Notes under the pieces: generated by a model
Database searches by the model: none
Told to the model about the DNA's origin: nothing
What the model saw: only the letters and a program-made list of their open reading frames with translations
In this document: positions 17,089 to 25,779 of the stretch, in pieces
How the letters are laid out: the number at the start of each line of letters is the position of its first letter
How positions within the stretch are numbered: position 1 is the first letter of the stretch
Translations under genes and position numbers: made by a program
Origin: Achromobacter animicus
Lineage (GTDB): Bacteria; Pseudomonadota; Gammaproteobacteria; Burkholderiales; Burkholderiaceae_B
DNA: 64,000 nt
Direction of reading: 5' to 3'
NCBI RefSeq assembly: GCF_902859585.1
Contig: NZ_CADIJM010000006.1
Span: 205,165 to 269,164 of the forward strand

Positions 17089-20000
17089 CTAGCCGGGCAG
17101 CGACGCCGCGCCCGCAGCGGTATACCCGCCCTGATGGCTTGCCAGCCGCGCATACACGCCTTGCTTGCGCAGCAGTTGGTCGTGCGTGCCGGACTCCGCC
17201 AACGTGCCGCGGTCCAGCACCAGAATCAGGTCGGCATCGCGAATGGTGGACAGGCGATGCGCAATCACCAACGTCGTGCGGTGGCGCATCAGCACGTCGA
17301 GTGCGCCGCGCACCTGCATTTCCGACAGCGTGTCCAGATGCGACGTGGCTTCGTCCAGGATCAGCACCGGCGCGTTCTTCAAGAAGGCACGCGCAATCGA
17401 GATGCGCTGCCGCTGGCCGCCCGACAACTGCATGCCGCGCTCGCCCACGCGCGTCGCCAGCCCCTCGGGCAGACGCTGCACGAAGTCGGCCAGCGCCGCC
17501 TGTTCCAGCGCACGTATCAGATCTTCGCGGCTGGCCTCGGGACGCGCCAGCCGTATGTTGCCTTCGAGCGTGTCGTTGAACAGATACGTGTCCTGTGTGA
17601 CCAGCGCCACGCGCTCGCGCAGGCCGTCGAGCTGGAGTTGGCGCACGTCCACGCCGTCCAGCTTGACTGCGCCTTCGCGGGGATCCCAGAAGCGCAGCAG
17701 CAGGCTGGCCACTGTGCTCTTGCCTGCGCCCGAGGCTCCGACGATGGCCACCGTGGCGCCGGCAGGCGCCGTGAAGCTAAGCTGCCGCAGCGTGTCCTGG
17801 CGCTTGCCGGGGTAGGCGAAGCTGACGCGCTCGAACGCGAGCGACAGGCCATGCGGCGCCACCGGCGCGGGCAGGGGGCCGTCCACGACGGGTTCGGGTT
17901 CGTTGGCCACCACGTGCAGGCGGCGCGTGGCGGCGATGGTGTCGGCCAGTTGCCGGCTGACCTGCGAGATCTCGGACACCGGCAGGAACGTCGCCAGCGC
18001 GATCAGCACCAGCAGCGGCAGCATGCCGGCTTGCAGCGTACCGGCCTGCACCTGCAGCGCGCCCACGACAGCTACCGAGAGCCCGCCCAAGCCCATCGCG
18101 ATTTCAAACCAGGCCGTCTGGCGCGACAGGTCGCGCAGGATGGCCAAGCGCCGCGCCCGATAGTGATCGGCGACTTTCAAGAACTGATCGCGGCGCCGGC
18201 CCGTCGCCTGGAAGGCGGTCAGGTCGGCCAGGCCCTGGATGGTGTCGGTGGTGTGAGCGCTCATTTCACCCAGCGCCTCGCGCGCCTTGTCGCCCAACGC
18301 ATCGACGCGGCGCCGGCCGCGCACGGGAGAGACCAGCGCATAGGCCAGGAACGGCAGCAGCGCCAGCGCCACCGGCCAACTGTAGAACCCCAGGAAACCC
18401 AGCACGGACAACGGCACCAGCACGGACACGATGGCCGGCGCGATGGTGTGCGCGTAGAAATACTCGACCATCTCCACGTCCTGCGTGGCCAGCGCGACCA
18501 GATCGCCCGAGCGGCGTTGCAGCAGGTACGCGGGCGCCAGCCGTTCGAGCTTGTCGTAGAGCTTGACGCGCATGTCGGCCAGAAGCTGATAGGCCATCGC
18601 ATGCGCCAGCCACGATTCCAGCCAATGGAACAGGGCGGCCAGCGGCGCGGCGATCAGCAGGCCGACGATCAGCGCGGTGGTATCGCCACCGTCGCGGATC
18701 GCGGCCACGATCAGGGCGCTGAACACGCCCACGCCGATAAAGGCGGCGACACGCGCCACGCCCAGCAGAATGGTCGCGATGAGCGTGCCGCGCCATGGGC
18801 GCACCACCGACAGCAGGGTGCCCAGTGTGGCGCGCCAGCCGACGTGATCGGCATCCGCGTCCAGCGACCGCAGGGCCGGACCGGGCGCGTTGCCGTCGTC
18901 GGGCTCAGCGGCGGGATTGCCCGCCGCCTGCTGCGCCGAGGGCAATACGCCTGCGGCCGGGTTGCGGTGCGCGGCCGCCTGTTCGTGCATCAGGCGGTAG
19001 TACAGCCCTTTCTCGCGCATCAGGTCGGCATGCGGTCCGGCTTCGGCCACTCGGCCCTGGTCCAGCACCAGGATGCGGTCCGCGCCGATCACGCTGGCCA
19101 GCCGGTGCGCCAGGATCAGCGTCGTGCGGCCGGCCATGAGGCGGTCCAGCGCCTGCTGGATCAGCGCCTCGTTCTCGGTGTCGACCGACGACAGCGCCTC
19201 GTCCAGAATCAGGATGGGCGCGTCGCGCAGCAGGGCGCGGGCGATCGCCACGCGCTGGCGCTGGCCGCCCGACAATTGCAGGCCGCGCTCGCCGATGCGC
19301 GTGGCGTAGCCGTCCGGCAGCGCCATGATGAAGTCGTCGATGTTGGCGGCGCGGGCGGCGGCGCGCACCTCATCAAGCGTTGCGTCGGGGCGGCCCAGAC
19401 GCAGGTTGTCGTCGATGGTGCCGTGAAATAGCGTGATGTCCTGGCTGACCAGGGCGATGTGTGACAAGAGGAACTGCGTGTCCAGCGCGTTGACGTCGTG
19501 CCCGCCCACGCGGACCGCGCCGGATTGCGGCACGCATTCGCGCAGCAGCAGCCGCACGATGGTGGATTTGCCCGCGCCGCTGGGGCCGACCACGCCGACC
19601 CGTTCGCCCGCCGCAATGCGGAACGCCAGGCCCCGGTGGGCGGCGCGTTCGGGCGTGTACGAAAAGGCGACGTCGTCGAACTCGATGGTCGGCGCCAGGC
19701 GCGCAGGGCCCGCTTGCGCGGCGCGCGCGTCGGGGGCGGGCGTCAGTGGCTGTGCGTCCATCAGCGCGTGAATGCTGGCGGCGGCCGACTGGCCCAGCAT
19801 GCCCCGGTGCAGCACCGCGCGCAGATCGCGCAGAGGGCGGAAAATCTCGGTGCCCGCCATCAGCACGATCAAGAGCGCCTCGACGCTCATGTCGCCGGTG
19901 GTCACGCGCCAGGCGCCCAGCGTCAGCGCCAGCGCGGCGCCCAGCGCCACGCCCAGGTCGCTGATGCCGCGCGTCAGCAGGCTGACGGACAGCACCCAGA

Positions 20001-20697
20001 ACGTGTTGTCGGACAGACTGCGCGCGCGGGCGGCAAGCCGCTCGCCCCACGCCTTGCCCTGGCCATACGACTTGAGCGTGGGAAGCCCCTGGACCGCGTC
20101 CAGGAACTCTTCACCGAATTCGTTGAGCGACCGGCTGCGCGCCAGGCTGGCACGGCGGTCCAGCATGTGTACGGCCATCGGCCCGAACAATGCGAAGAGC
20201 GCGGCGGCCAGGAAGACGAGGGCGGTCGGCACGTCCCAGAACGCGATGACGGCAAAGATGGCAAAGGGTGCGGCGGCCGCGATGGCGACCTGCGGCAGAT
20301 ACTGTCCGAAGAAGGTCTGCAACTGTTCGACGCCGTCCACCACAGTCAGCATGACGCCACCCGTGCGCTGGTTGGCGAACCATGCCGGTCCCAACGCGAC
20401 GATGCGGTCGTACAGCTTCGCGCGCAGCGTGTGCTGGATGGCAGCGGATGTGCGGTTGGCCTGCACCGTGCGCCAGTCGTCCAGCAACGCCCGCAGCAGC
20501 ACCATGGCCGCCACGCAAAGCGCCGGCATTGCCCATTCCTGCCACGGCGCCCCGTCGAACACGCGTGCGAGCAGCTGCCCCAGAAACACGTACCGCGCAA
20601 TCCCGGCCGCCAGTGCCAACAGGCCCAGAAAGATGCCGCCCGCCATGCCGGCACGCAGACCCTCGGTCAGACGCCACAGCCTCGAATCGAAATACAT
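17089..20697 (-). CDS. Double ABC exporter: two half-transporters fused in one 1202-residue protein
   Basis: The polypeptide contains two complete membrane-plus-ATPase modules in tandem. Module 1: membrane helices to about residue 310, Walker A GPSGAGKST near 370, LSGGQRQR near 473, ILILDEALSS near 493. Module 2: helices from about 620 to 900, Walker A GASGAGKST near 986, a second LSGGQRQR near 1090 and VLILDEATSHLD after it. Both ATP sites keep their catalytic glutamate and H-loop. The split is reminiscent of CydD/CydC-type heterodimers joined end to end. The ATG at 20697 (MYFDSRLWRL) with GGAG upstream is chosen; the frame extends to 21027 without support. It diverges from a LysR gene. Substrate unknown. 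Confidence 0.88.
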   Translation of the reverse strand: MYFDSRLWRLTEGLRAGMAGGIFLGLLALAAGIARYVFLGQLLARVFDGAPWQEWAMPALCVAAMVLLRALLDDWRTVQANRTSAAIQHTLRAKLYDRIVALGPAWFANQRTGGVMLTVVDGVEQLQTFFGQYLPQVAIAAAAPFAIFAVIAFWDVPTALVFLAAALFALFGPMAVHMLDRRASLARSRSLNEFGEEFLDAVQGLPTLKSYGQGKAWGERLAARARSLSDNTFWVLSVSLLTRGISDLGVALGAALALTLGAWRVTTGDMSVEALLIVLMAGTEIFRPLRDLRAVLHRGMLGQSAAASIHALMDAQPLTPAPDARAAQAGPARLAPTIEFDDVAFSYTPERAAHRGLAFRIAAGERVGVVGPSGAGKSTIVRLLLRECVPQSGAVRVGGHDVNALDTQFLLSHIALVSQDITLFHGTIDDNLRLGRPDATLDEVRAAARAANIDDFIMALPDGYATRIGERGLQLSGGQRQRVAIARALLRDAPILILDEALSSVDTENEALIQQALDRLMAGRTTLILAHRLASVIGADRILVLDQGRVAEAGPHADLMREKGLYYRLMHEQAAAHRNPAAGVLPSAQQAAGNPAAEPDDGNAPGPALRSLDADADHVGWRATLGTLLSVVRPWRGTLIATILLGVARVAAFIGVGVFSALIVAAIRDGGDTTALIVGLLIAAPLAALFHWLESWLAHAMAYQLLADMRVKLYDKLERLAPAYLLQRRSGDLVALATQDVEMVEYFYAHTIAPAIVSVLVPLSVLGFLGFYSWPVALALLPFLAYALVSPVRGRRRVDALGDKAREALGEMSAHTTDTIQGLADLTAFQATGRRRDQFLKVADHYRARRLAILRDLSRQTAWFEIAMGLGGLSVAVVGALQVQAGTLQAGMLPLLVLIALATFLPVSEISQVSRQLADTIAATRRLHVVANEPEPVVDGPLPAPVAPHGLSLAFERVSFAYPGKRQDTLRQLSFTAPAGATVAIVGASGAGKSTVASLLLRFWDPREGAVKLDGVDVRQLQLDGLRERVALVTQDTYLFNDTLEGNIRLARPEASREDLIRALEQAALADFVQRLPEGLATRVGERGMQLSGGQRQRISIARAFLKNAPVLILDEATSHLDTLSEMQVRGALDVLMRHRTTLVIAHRLSTIRDADLILVLDRGTLAESGTHDQLLRKQGVYARLASHQGGYTAAGAASLPG

Positions 20698-20770
20698 AGC
20701 ATTACTCCATCCAGAGCCTGCATCGTCCCCGATCCGGCGCGCGCGCGAAAGCGATGAATTTTCAATCAAG

Positions 20771-20789
20771 GGTTGAGATAAACTCAACC
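20771..20789. promoter_or_regulatory. LysR-type operator palindrome next to the LysR start codon
   Basis: GGTTGAG-ATAAA-CTCAACC is a perfect 7-bp inverted repeat containing a T-N11-A LysR box. It ends one base before the ATG of the LysR gene and lies 73 bases upstream of the divergent double ABC exporter. Binding here would be expected to repress the LysR gene itself. Confidence 0.6.
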
Positions 20790-20790
20790 G

Positions 20791-21828
20791 ATGTCCGATT
20801 TCTCTACCCGCACGCCGCCGCTGGCCGCGTTGCGCGCCTTCGAAGCCGTGGCCCGTCTGGGCAGCCTGAGCCGTGCGGCTGCCGAGCTCAACGTCACGAA
20901 AAGCGCCGTCAGCCATCAGTTGCGCGCCCTGGAAGCCGACCTGGGAACATCGCTGCTGCGCCGGGGCGGCACCGTGCGGCGCGCCGAAACCACGGAAGCG
21001 GGCGCTGCGCTGCTGGCTTCCGTACAACAGGCCTTGACCCTATTGGAAACCGCCTGCCGCAATGTCCGGGCCAGCGCCCGCGGCAAGCGGCGCTACACCC
21101 TGAACGTGTCCGCCAACCCCTCGCTGGCCGCGCTGTGGCTGGCGCCGCGCATCGGCCGCTTCATCGAACTGCATCCGGACATCGACATCCAGGTCTACCT
21201 GCACGCCAGCCAGGATCCGGCTTGGAAGACCCAGGACATCGACCTGGCCTTCCTGCACGTTCGGGCGATGGGGCCGCACATTGCCGCGCCGGGCGACATT
21301 CCGCTGATGACCGAAACCGTGGTGCCGGTGTGCAGTCCGGCGCTGGTGCCCGAGGCCGACCGCAATGACTCGCGCGTGTTCCTGCGCCACCGCTGGCTGG
21401 AAGAAAAGCACATCGACAGCCCCGAGACCGATTGGCGCACGTGGGGCCCCCGGCTGGGGATCGCGCCGGTCGACTGGCAGGATCCGATGGTGCTGAGCGG
21501 CTTGAGCACCGTGGTGGCCGCGGCGGCGGCAGGGGTGGGCATCGCGCTGGGCCGCGCGCCGCTGATCGACGAAGACCTGGCGAGCGGCCGGCTGGTGCCG
21601 CTGATGCCGCATCTGCGCATGCCGGGCTCGTGGGGCTATGTCATGCGCATCCACGCCAACCGGCCGATGGATCCCTCATTGCCCGCGCTGGTGGAGTTTC
21701 TGGCCGAGGAAGGCCGCAGCACAGGCGCGTGGCAAAGCCCCGACGGCGTATTCGGCAGCCTTGCCCCGCATGACGTTCACGCCGAGCATCAAGATCGTCC
21801 AGCCGGATCACGCACGCGGCGCGGTTAA
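20791..21828 (+). CDS. LysR-family regulator, GcvA-like
   Basis: A 345-residue regulator. The N-terminal helix-turn-helix reads PPLAALRAFEAVARLGSLSR then AAAELNVTKSAVSHQLRALE, and the effector domain follows from about residue 95 (YTLNVSANPSLAALWLAPRI). The LAALRAFEAVARLGS opening is typical of the GcvA/AmpR subgroup. It diverges from the double ABC exporter, its most likely target, with a palindromic T-N11-A site directly before its own start. Its last four bases overlap the convergent ABC ATPase gene. Confidence 0.9.
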   Translation: MSDFSTRTPPLAALRAFEAVARLGSLSRAAAELNVTKSAVSHQLRALEADLGTSLLRRGGTVRRAETTEAGAALLASVQQALTLLETACRNVRASARGKRRYTLNVSANPSLAALWLAPRIGRFIELHPDIDIQVYLHASQDPAWKTQDIDLAFLHVRAMGPHIAAPGDIPLMTETVVPVCSPALVPEADRNDSRVFLRHRWLEEKHIDSPETDWRTWGPRLGIAPVDWQDPMVLSGLSTVVAAAAAGVGIALGRAPLIDEDLASGRLVPLMPHLRMPGSWGYVMRIHANRPMDPSLPALVEFLAEEGRSTGAWQSPDGVFGSLAPHDVHAEHQDRPAGSRTRRG

Positions 21829-22604
21829 TCGGCCGTCAACTCCATGCTGCGCGTCACTTCCTCCTGCACGCGCTCCCAGATCGCCCGCTTCAGTTCCACG
21901 AATCGCGTCGACAATTGCACGTCCGCGCTGCGCGGATGCGGCAGGTCGTTCTGGATGTCCTGCACGATGCGGCCGGGCTTGGAACCCATGACCGCCATCC
22001 GCGTCGACAGGGTCAGCGCCTCGTCGATGGCGTGCGTGATGAAAACGATGGTCTTGCCGCTCTGCTCGTAGATCGACAGCAATTGGTCCTGCAGCACCTG
22101 CCGGGTCATCGCATCAAGCGCCGCGAACGGCTCGTCGAACAGCATCACGTCCGGGTCGTTGGCCAGCACGCGCGCAATCGACACGCGCTGCTTCATCCCG
22201 CCCGACAGCGCGTGCGGATACTTGTCCGCCGCGTGCTTCAGGCCCACCATCTCGATGAACTTGCGGGCGATCGGCGCGCGCTCCTGGCGCGACATTCCGC
22301 GCATCTTCAGGCCCAACTCCACGTTCTCCTGCACCGTGCGCCACGGAAACAGCGCGTACTGCTGGAACACCATGCCGCAGGCGGCGGTCACGTCGGTGAC
22401 CTTTTTGCCGTTGATCTCCACCGACCCGGTGTTGGGCGTGATGAAGCCCGCCATCAGGTTCAGCAGTGTCGATTTGCCGCAGCCCGAGGCGCCCAGCAGC
22501 ACCAGGAATTCTCCGCGTTTGACCTCCAGGTTGACCTTGTCCAGCACCGGCACTTCGCCGTAGGCCTTGGAGACGTCCGTCAGCCGGATCATCGTGTCGT
22601 TCAT
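21825..22604 (-). CDS. ABC transporter ATP-binding protein, NitT/TauT type
   Basis: A 259-residue ATPase similar to TauB/SsuB. Walker A GASGCGKST is near residue 43, signature LSGGMKQR near 135 and the Walker B/D-loop DVMLFDEPFAALD near 160, followed by FITHAIDEALTLSTRM. It powers import by the adjacent permease and periplasmic protein. The ATG at 22604 overlaps the permease stop (ATGA), indicating translational coupling; in-frame ATGs at 22613 and 22625 are alternatives. The three genes form one leftward operon (binding protein, permease, ATPase). Confidence 0.9.
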   Translation of the reverse strand: MNDTMIRLTDVSKAYGEVPVLDKVNLEVKRGEFLVLLGASGCGKSTLLNLMAGFITPNTGSVEINGKKVTDVTAACGMVFQQYALFPWRTVQENVELGLKMRGMSRQERAPIARKFIEMVGLKHAADKYPHALSGGMKQRVSIARVLANDPDVMLFDEPFAALDAMTRQVLQDQLLSIYEQSGKTIVFITHAIDEALTLSTRMAVMGSKPGRIVQDIQNDLPHPRSADVQLSTRFVELKRAIWERVQEEVTRSMELTAD

Positions 22605-23371
22605 CGCTGCCATGCCAGCACCCATCGTTCAAGAAGCCGCAAACACAGATCGGTCACCAGCACGGTGAAACTGATCAGCACCATACCCAGCACCACGGTG
22701 TCGGTCTGGAAGAATTCCTTGCCGTTCATGATCATGAAACCCAGGCCTTCCTTGGACGCCACCAGTTCGGCCGAGATCACGCAGGTCCAGGACAGGCCCA
22801 GGATGATCTTCATGCCCGACAGAATCTGCGGCAGACAGCCCGGAAACAGCACCTCGCGCATGACCTGCCAGCGGTTGGCGCCCAGGTTGCGCGCGGCGCG
22901 CACCAGCACGGGGTCGATGCTGCGCGAGGCCTCCATCACGTACAGCAACGCGGGCACGAAGGACCCCATGAACACGATGCTGTACTTCTGCGTTTCGGTG
23001 ATGCCGAACCACAGCAGCGACAGCGGAATCCAGCTCATGGACGGCAGGGGGCGCAGGAACGAGATGATGGGGTCGAAGACGGCGCGCGCCACCTTCGACG
23101 TGCCCAGCAGGATCCCCAGCGGAATCGCCACGATCACGGCAGCCAGAAAGCCCACCATGACGCGGCGCGTGGAGGCCAGCACGTTGTAGAACAGCGTGCC
23201 CTGGTCGGACATGGACAGCGCGCGCGCCAGGACCTGGGACGGCGCGGGCAGGAAGATGGGATCGACCGCGCCGGCACGGCACAGGCCTTCCCACATCAGC
23301 AGAAAACCCAGCAGCGAAAACACGCTGACCCAGAGCAGGCGCGTTTCGCGGGATGACGAACGTGTGGACAT
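22601..23371 (-). CDS. ABC transporter permease, NitT/TauT type
   Basis: A 256-residue inner-membrane protein with six hydrophobic segments, homologous in layout to TauC/SsuC. The EAA-type cytoplasmic loop is visible as VRAARNLGANRWQVMREVLFPGCLPQI near residue 165. It forms the membrane channel with the ATPase downstream and receives substrate from the binding protein encoded 18 bases upstream. The start ATG at 23371 follows the binding-protein stop closely, consistent with one transcript. Confidence 0.92.
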   Translation of the reverse strand: MSTRSSSRETRLLWVSVFSLLGFLLMWEGLCRAGAVDPIFLPAPSQVLARALSMSDQGTLFYNVLASTRRVMVGFLAAVIVAIPLGILLGTSKVARAVFDPIISFLRPLPSMSWIPLSLLWFGITETQKYSIVFMGSFVPALLYVMEASRSIDPVLVRAARNLGANRWQVMREVLFPGCLPQILSGMKIILGLSWTCVISAELVASKEGLGFMIMNGKEFFQTDTVVLGMVLISFTVLVTDLCLRLLERWVLAWQR

Positions 23372-23389
23372 AGGCAGACTGTCCCGGGC

Positions 23390-24388
23390 TTAGAGGTACG
23401 AGGACTGGACCCAGTCCTTGACGGTGGGTGCGCGGTCGATCTGCTTGAGCGACACCAGCATCTCGGCCAGCTTCTGCATGCCGTTCACGAAGTTGCCGGG
23501 CTCGATCATCAGCGCCTTCTGGTCTTCAGCCGAATACCACTGCGTCTGCTTGATGACGGCCAGCTGCTCGTCCTTGGACAGCCCGGTCAGTTCCAGCAGC
23601 ACGCCGGCCGCTTCCTCGGGCTGGTTCGTCAGCATGGCGTTGGCCTGGAACACCGCCTGCAGGAACTTGCGCACGGCGTCCGGATTTTCCTTGCCCAGCT
23701 TGGCGTGCGTCAGCAGCACGTCGGGTCCGGGGGTGATGGCGTATTGCTTGTAGAGCGAGAACGCGGTGTCGTCCAGCAACACGTGCGTGCCCGGCACGGC
23801 TTTGATGCGGTCAAACGCCGGCGTCCAGGCCACGGCCGCGTCGATCTGGCTGCCCTGGTAGGCAGACAGGAGGTTGGTCGCGGGCAGGTTGATGATCGAG
23901 ACATCGCGATCGGGATTCAGGCCGGCCTGGCGCAGCACGTCCAGCAGCAGCACGTGGGCGCTGGAGGCGTACGTGACGCCGATCTTCTTGCCCTTCAGGT
24001 CGGCAACGGATTTGACGTTGTCGCGCACGAGCACGCCTTCGGCACGGCCGAAGTTGTTGGGGGTGGCGATGACCTGGAACTGGCGCGCGCCCGCGGCCAT
24101 CAGCGCCAGCGACGACACCACGCCCGTGCCCGCCAGGTCCACATTGCCCGCCATCACCGCGCTCATGCGGTCCGACGACGTGGCAAAGCTCTGCCACTTG
24201 ATGTCCAGACCCTGCTTGGCGAACAGCCCCGTCTTCATCGCGATGTAGGCGGAGTAATGGCCCAGCCAGGCCGAGCCGCCATAGGTGTAGGACGCGCCGG
24301 CGGCGCGGCCGATCATCGGAAAGCCCAGGGCGCTTGCGCCCGCAAGTGCAGCGGTGCGCACCAGCATGGCGCGGCGATTCATGTTCAT
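23390..24388 (-). CDS. ABC transporter substrate-binding protein, NitT/TauT type
   Basis: A 332-residue periplasmic protein with an N-terminal export signal containing paired arginines (MNMNRRAMLVRTAALAGASA), possibly Tat-dependent. The mature part is SsuA/TauA/NMT1-like: AWLGHYSAYIAMKTGLFAKQ, then the typical ALMAAGARQFQVIA and GKKIGVTYASSAHVLLLDVL. Family members bind sulfonates, nitrate, hydroxymethylpyrimidine or other small anions. The divergent oxidase/ETF operon suggests that here the ligand is an amine or amino-acid derivative, but this is inference from position only. Confidence 0.9.
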   Translation of the reverse strand: MNMNRRAMLVRTAALAGASALGFPMIGRAAGASYTYGGSAWLGHYSAYIAMKTGLFAKQGLDIKWQSFATSSDRMSAVMAGNVDLAGTGVVSSLALMAAGARQFQVIATPNNFGRAEGVLVRDNVKSVADLKGKKIGVTYASSAHVLLLDVLRQAGLNPDRDVSIINLPATNLLSAYQGSQIDAAVAWTPAFDRIKAVPGTHVLLDDTAFSLYKQYAITPGPDVLLTHAKLGKENPDAVRKFLQAVFQANAMLTNQPEEAAGVLLELTGLSKDEQLAVIKQTQWYSAEDQKALMIEPGNFVNGMQKLAEMLVSLKQIDRAPTVKDWVQSSYL

Positions 24389-24591
24389 ATTTTTCCCCTA
24401 CTTGAATGTAGATTGACCGATAGATTCCATGTCGCCGGCACTCTGGGGTGCGGCAGACGAGACTTTCGCCCGAGCGCCTGGCGGCGGCATGAATATAAGG
24501 AGCGGCGATGGTCAACATCAGCGGCGCTTAAATTTCTGCAGCTCCGAAACGGCGGGTCCACACTCGCCGCACTTGTCCTTGGAGCCTTGTC
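24389..24591. promoter_or_regulatory. Divergent control region between importer and oxidase operons
   Basis: This 203-base region separates two operons reading outward. Near the oxidase side it contains a seven-codon ORF (MVNISGA, 24508-24531) with AAGGAG five bases before its ATG, a possible leader peptide; the oxidase start follows 60 bases later. No riboswitch is recognised. Confidence 0.35.
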
Positions 24592-25779
24592 GTGAAAAGT
24601 TTTGACGTGATCGTGATTGGTGCCGGCGTGATCGGCAGTTCGGTGGCGTTTCACCTGGCCGAACTCGGCGCGAAGAACGTGCTGGTGCTGGACCGCGAGA
24701 CCATCGGCGCGGGCACCACGTCGCAGTCGTCCGGCATCCTGCGCACGCACTATTCCGTGCGCGAGAACGTGGAGCTGGCCCAGCGTTCGTGGAGCGTGTT
24801 CAACAATTTCGCCAGCTATCTGGGCGACGAAGAGGCTTCGTGCGGCCTGGTCAAGTGCGGCTACCTGATCACCGCCGCCGACGACGACAAGCTGGAACCG
24901 CTACGCGGCGCGCTGGCGCAGCAGCAGGCGCAGGGCATCGCGCTGGAATTGCTGAATGCCGCGCAGGCGCGCGAGCTGCTGCCCATTGCGTCCTTCGACA
25001 ACGCCGCGCTGATCGGCTACGAGCCCGAGGCGGGCTTTGCGGACGCGTATCTGGTGGCCACCAGCTTTGCGCGCGGCGCCCGCCGCCGCGGCGTCACCAT
25101 CCGCGAAAACGTCAACGTCCAGCGCCTGATCATCGACAACGGCCGCGTGACGGGCGTGGTGACGTCCGAAGGCGACTACAGCGCGCCGCTCGTCATCAGC
25201 ACGCAGAACATCTGGACGCCGGAACTTGCCGGCTGGACCGGCGTGGCCATGCCCGTCGTGCCGGAGCGCCACGCCGTGCTCGCGCTGGAATGCGACGCGG
25301 CGCCCTATACGTATTCGATGCCGGTCTTCAAGGACCTGGCCTCGCCCGGCATGCTGTATTGCCGCAGCTACGGCGGCAACCAGATGCTGGTCAGCGAAGG
25401 CATCGTCGGCGAGGCGCTGCAAAAGAGCGATGCCGAGCAGGGCGACATTCCGCTGGACTACGTGGCCGAGGTGGGCGCGCAGGTGGCGGACCGCTTCCCC
25501 GCGTATGAGGCCGCCGGACTGGCGTCGTCGTGGACCGGCGTCTACGACGTGACGCCTGACTGGAACCCCGTGCTGGGCCGTGTGCCGGGGGTCGACGGGC
25601 TGATCGTGGGCTTCGGCTTCTCGGGCCACGGCTTCAAGCTCTCGCCCACCGTGGGTCGCGTGCTGGCGCAGGAAGCGCTGGGTCTGGCGACCGACGTGTC
25701 GCTCACGCCTTACGAATTGGGGCGCTTTCAGCGCGGCGCGCTGTTGACCGGGAAGTACGGCCTTGGCGCAGTCTCCTGA
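24592..25779 (+). CDS. FAD-dependent oxidoreductase, D-amino-acid/sarcosine oxidase family
   Basis: A 395-residue flavoprotein. The dinucleotide-binding motif VIVIGAGVIGSSVAFHLAEL is at residues 5-25, then VLDRETIGAGTTSQSSGILR as in sarcosine oxidase beta-like proteins, and the C-terminal flavin motif GLIVGFGFSGHGFKLSPTVG. It would oxidise an amine or secondary amino acid. The GTG start at 24592 has TTGGAG upstream. It is followed by a HutD-like gene and by both ETF subunits, which would pass its electrons to the respiratory chain; it could thus be a dehydrogenase rather than an oxidase. The substrate is probably imported by the divergent NitT/TauT-type transporter. Confidence 0.88.
   Translation: MKSFDVIVIGAGVIGSSVAFHLAELGAKNVLVLDRETIGAGTTSQSSGILRTHYSVRENVELAQRSWSVFNNFASYLGDEEASCGLVKCGYLITAADDDKLEPLRGALAQQQAQGIALELLNAAQARELLPIASFDNAALIGYEPEAGFADAYLVATSFARGARRRGVTIRENVNVQRLIIDNGRVTGVVTSEGDYSAPLVISTQNIWTPELAGWTGVAMPVVPERHAVLALECDAAPYTYSMPVFKDLASPGMLYCRSYGGNQMLVSEGIVGEALQKSDAEQGDIPLDYVAEVGAQVADRFPAYEAAGLASSWTGVYDVTPDWNPVLGRVPGVDGLIVGFGFSGHGFKLSPTVGRVLAQEALGLATDVSLTPYELGRFQRGALLTGKYGLGAVS

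Noticed and set aside
24592-25779. Assignment of the FAD enzyme specifically as sarcosine oxidase
   Set aside because: Sequence supports only the DAO family; the gamma, alpha and delta subunits of heterotetrameric sarcosine oxidase are absent.
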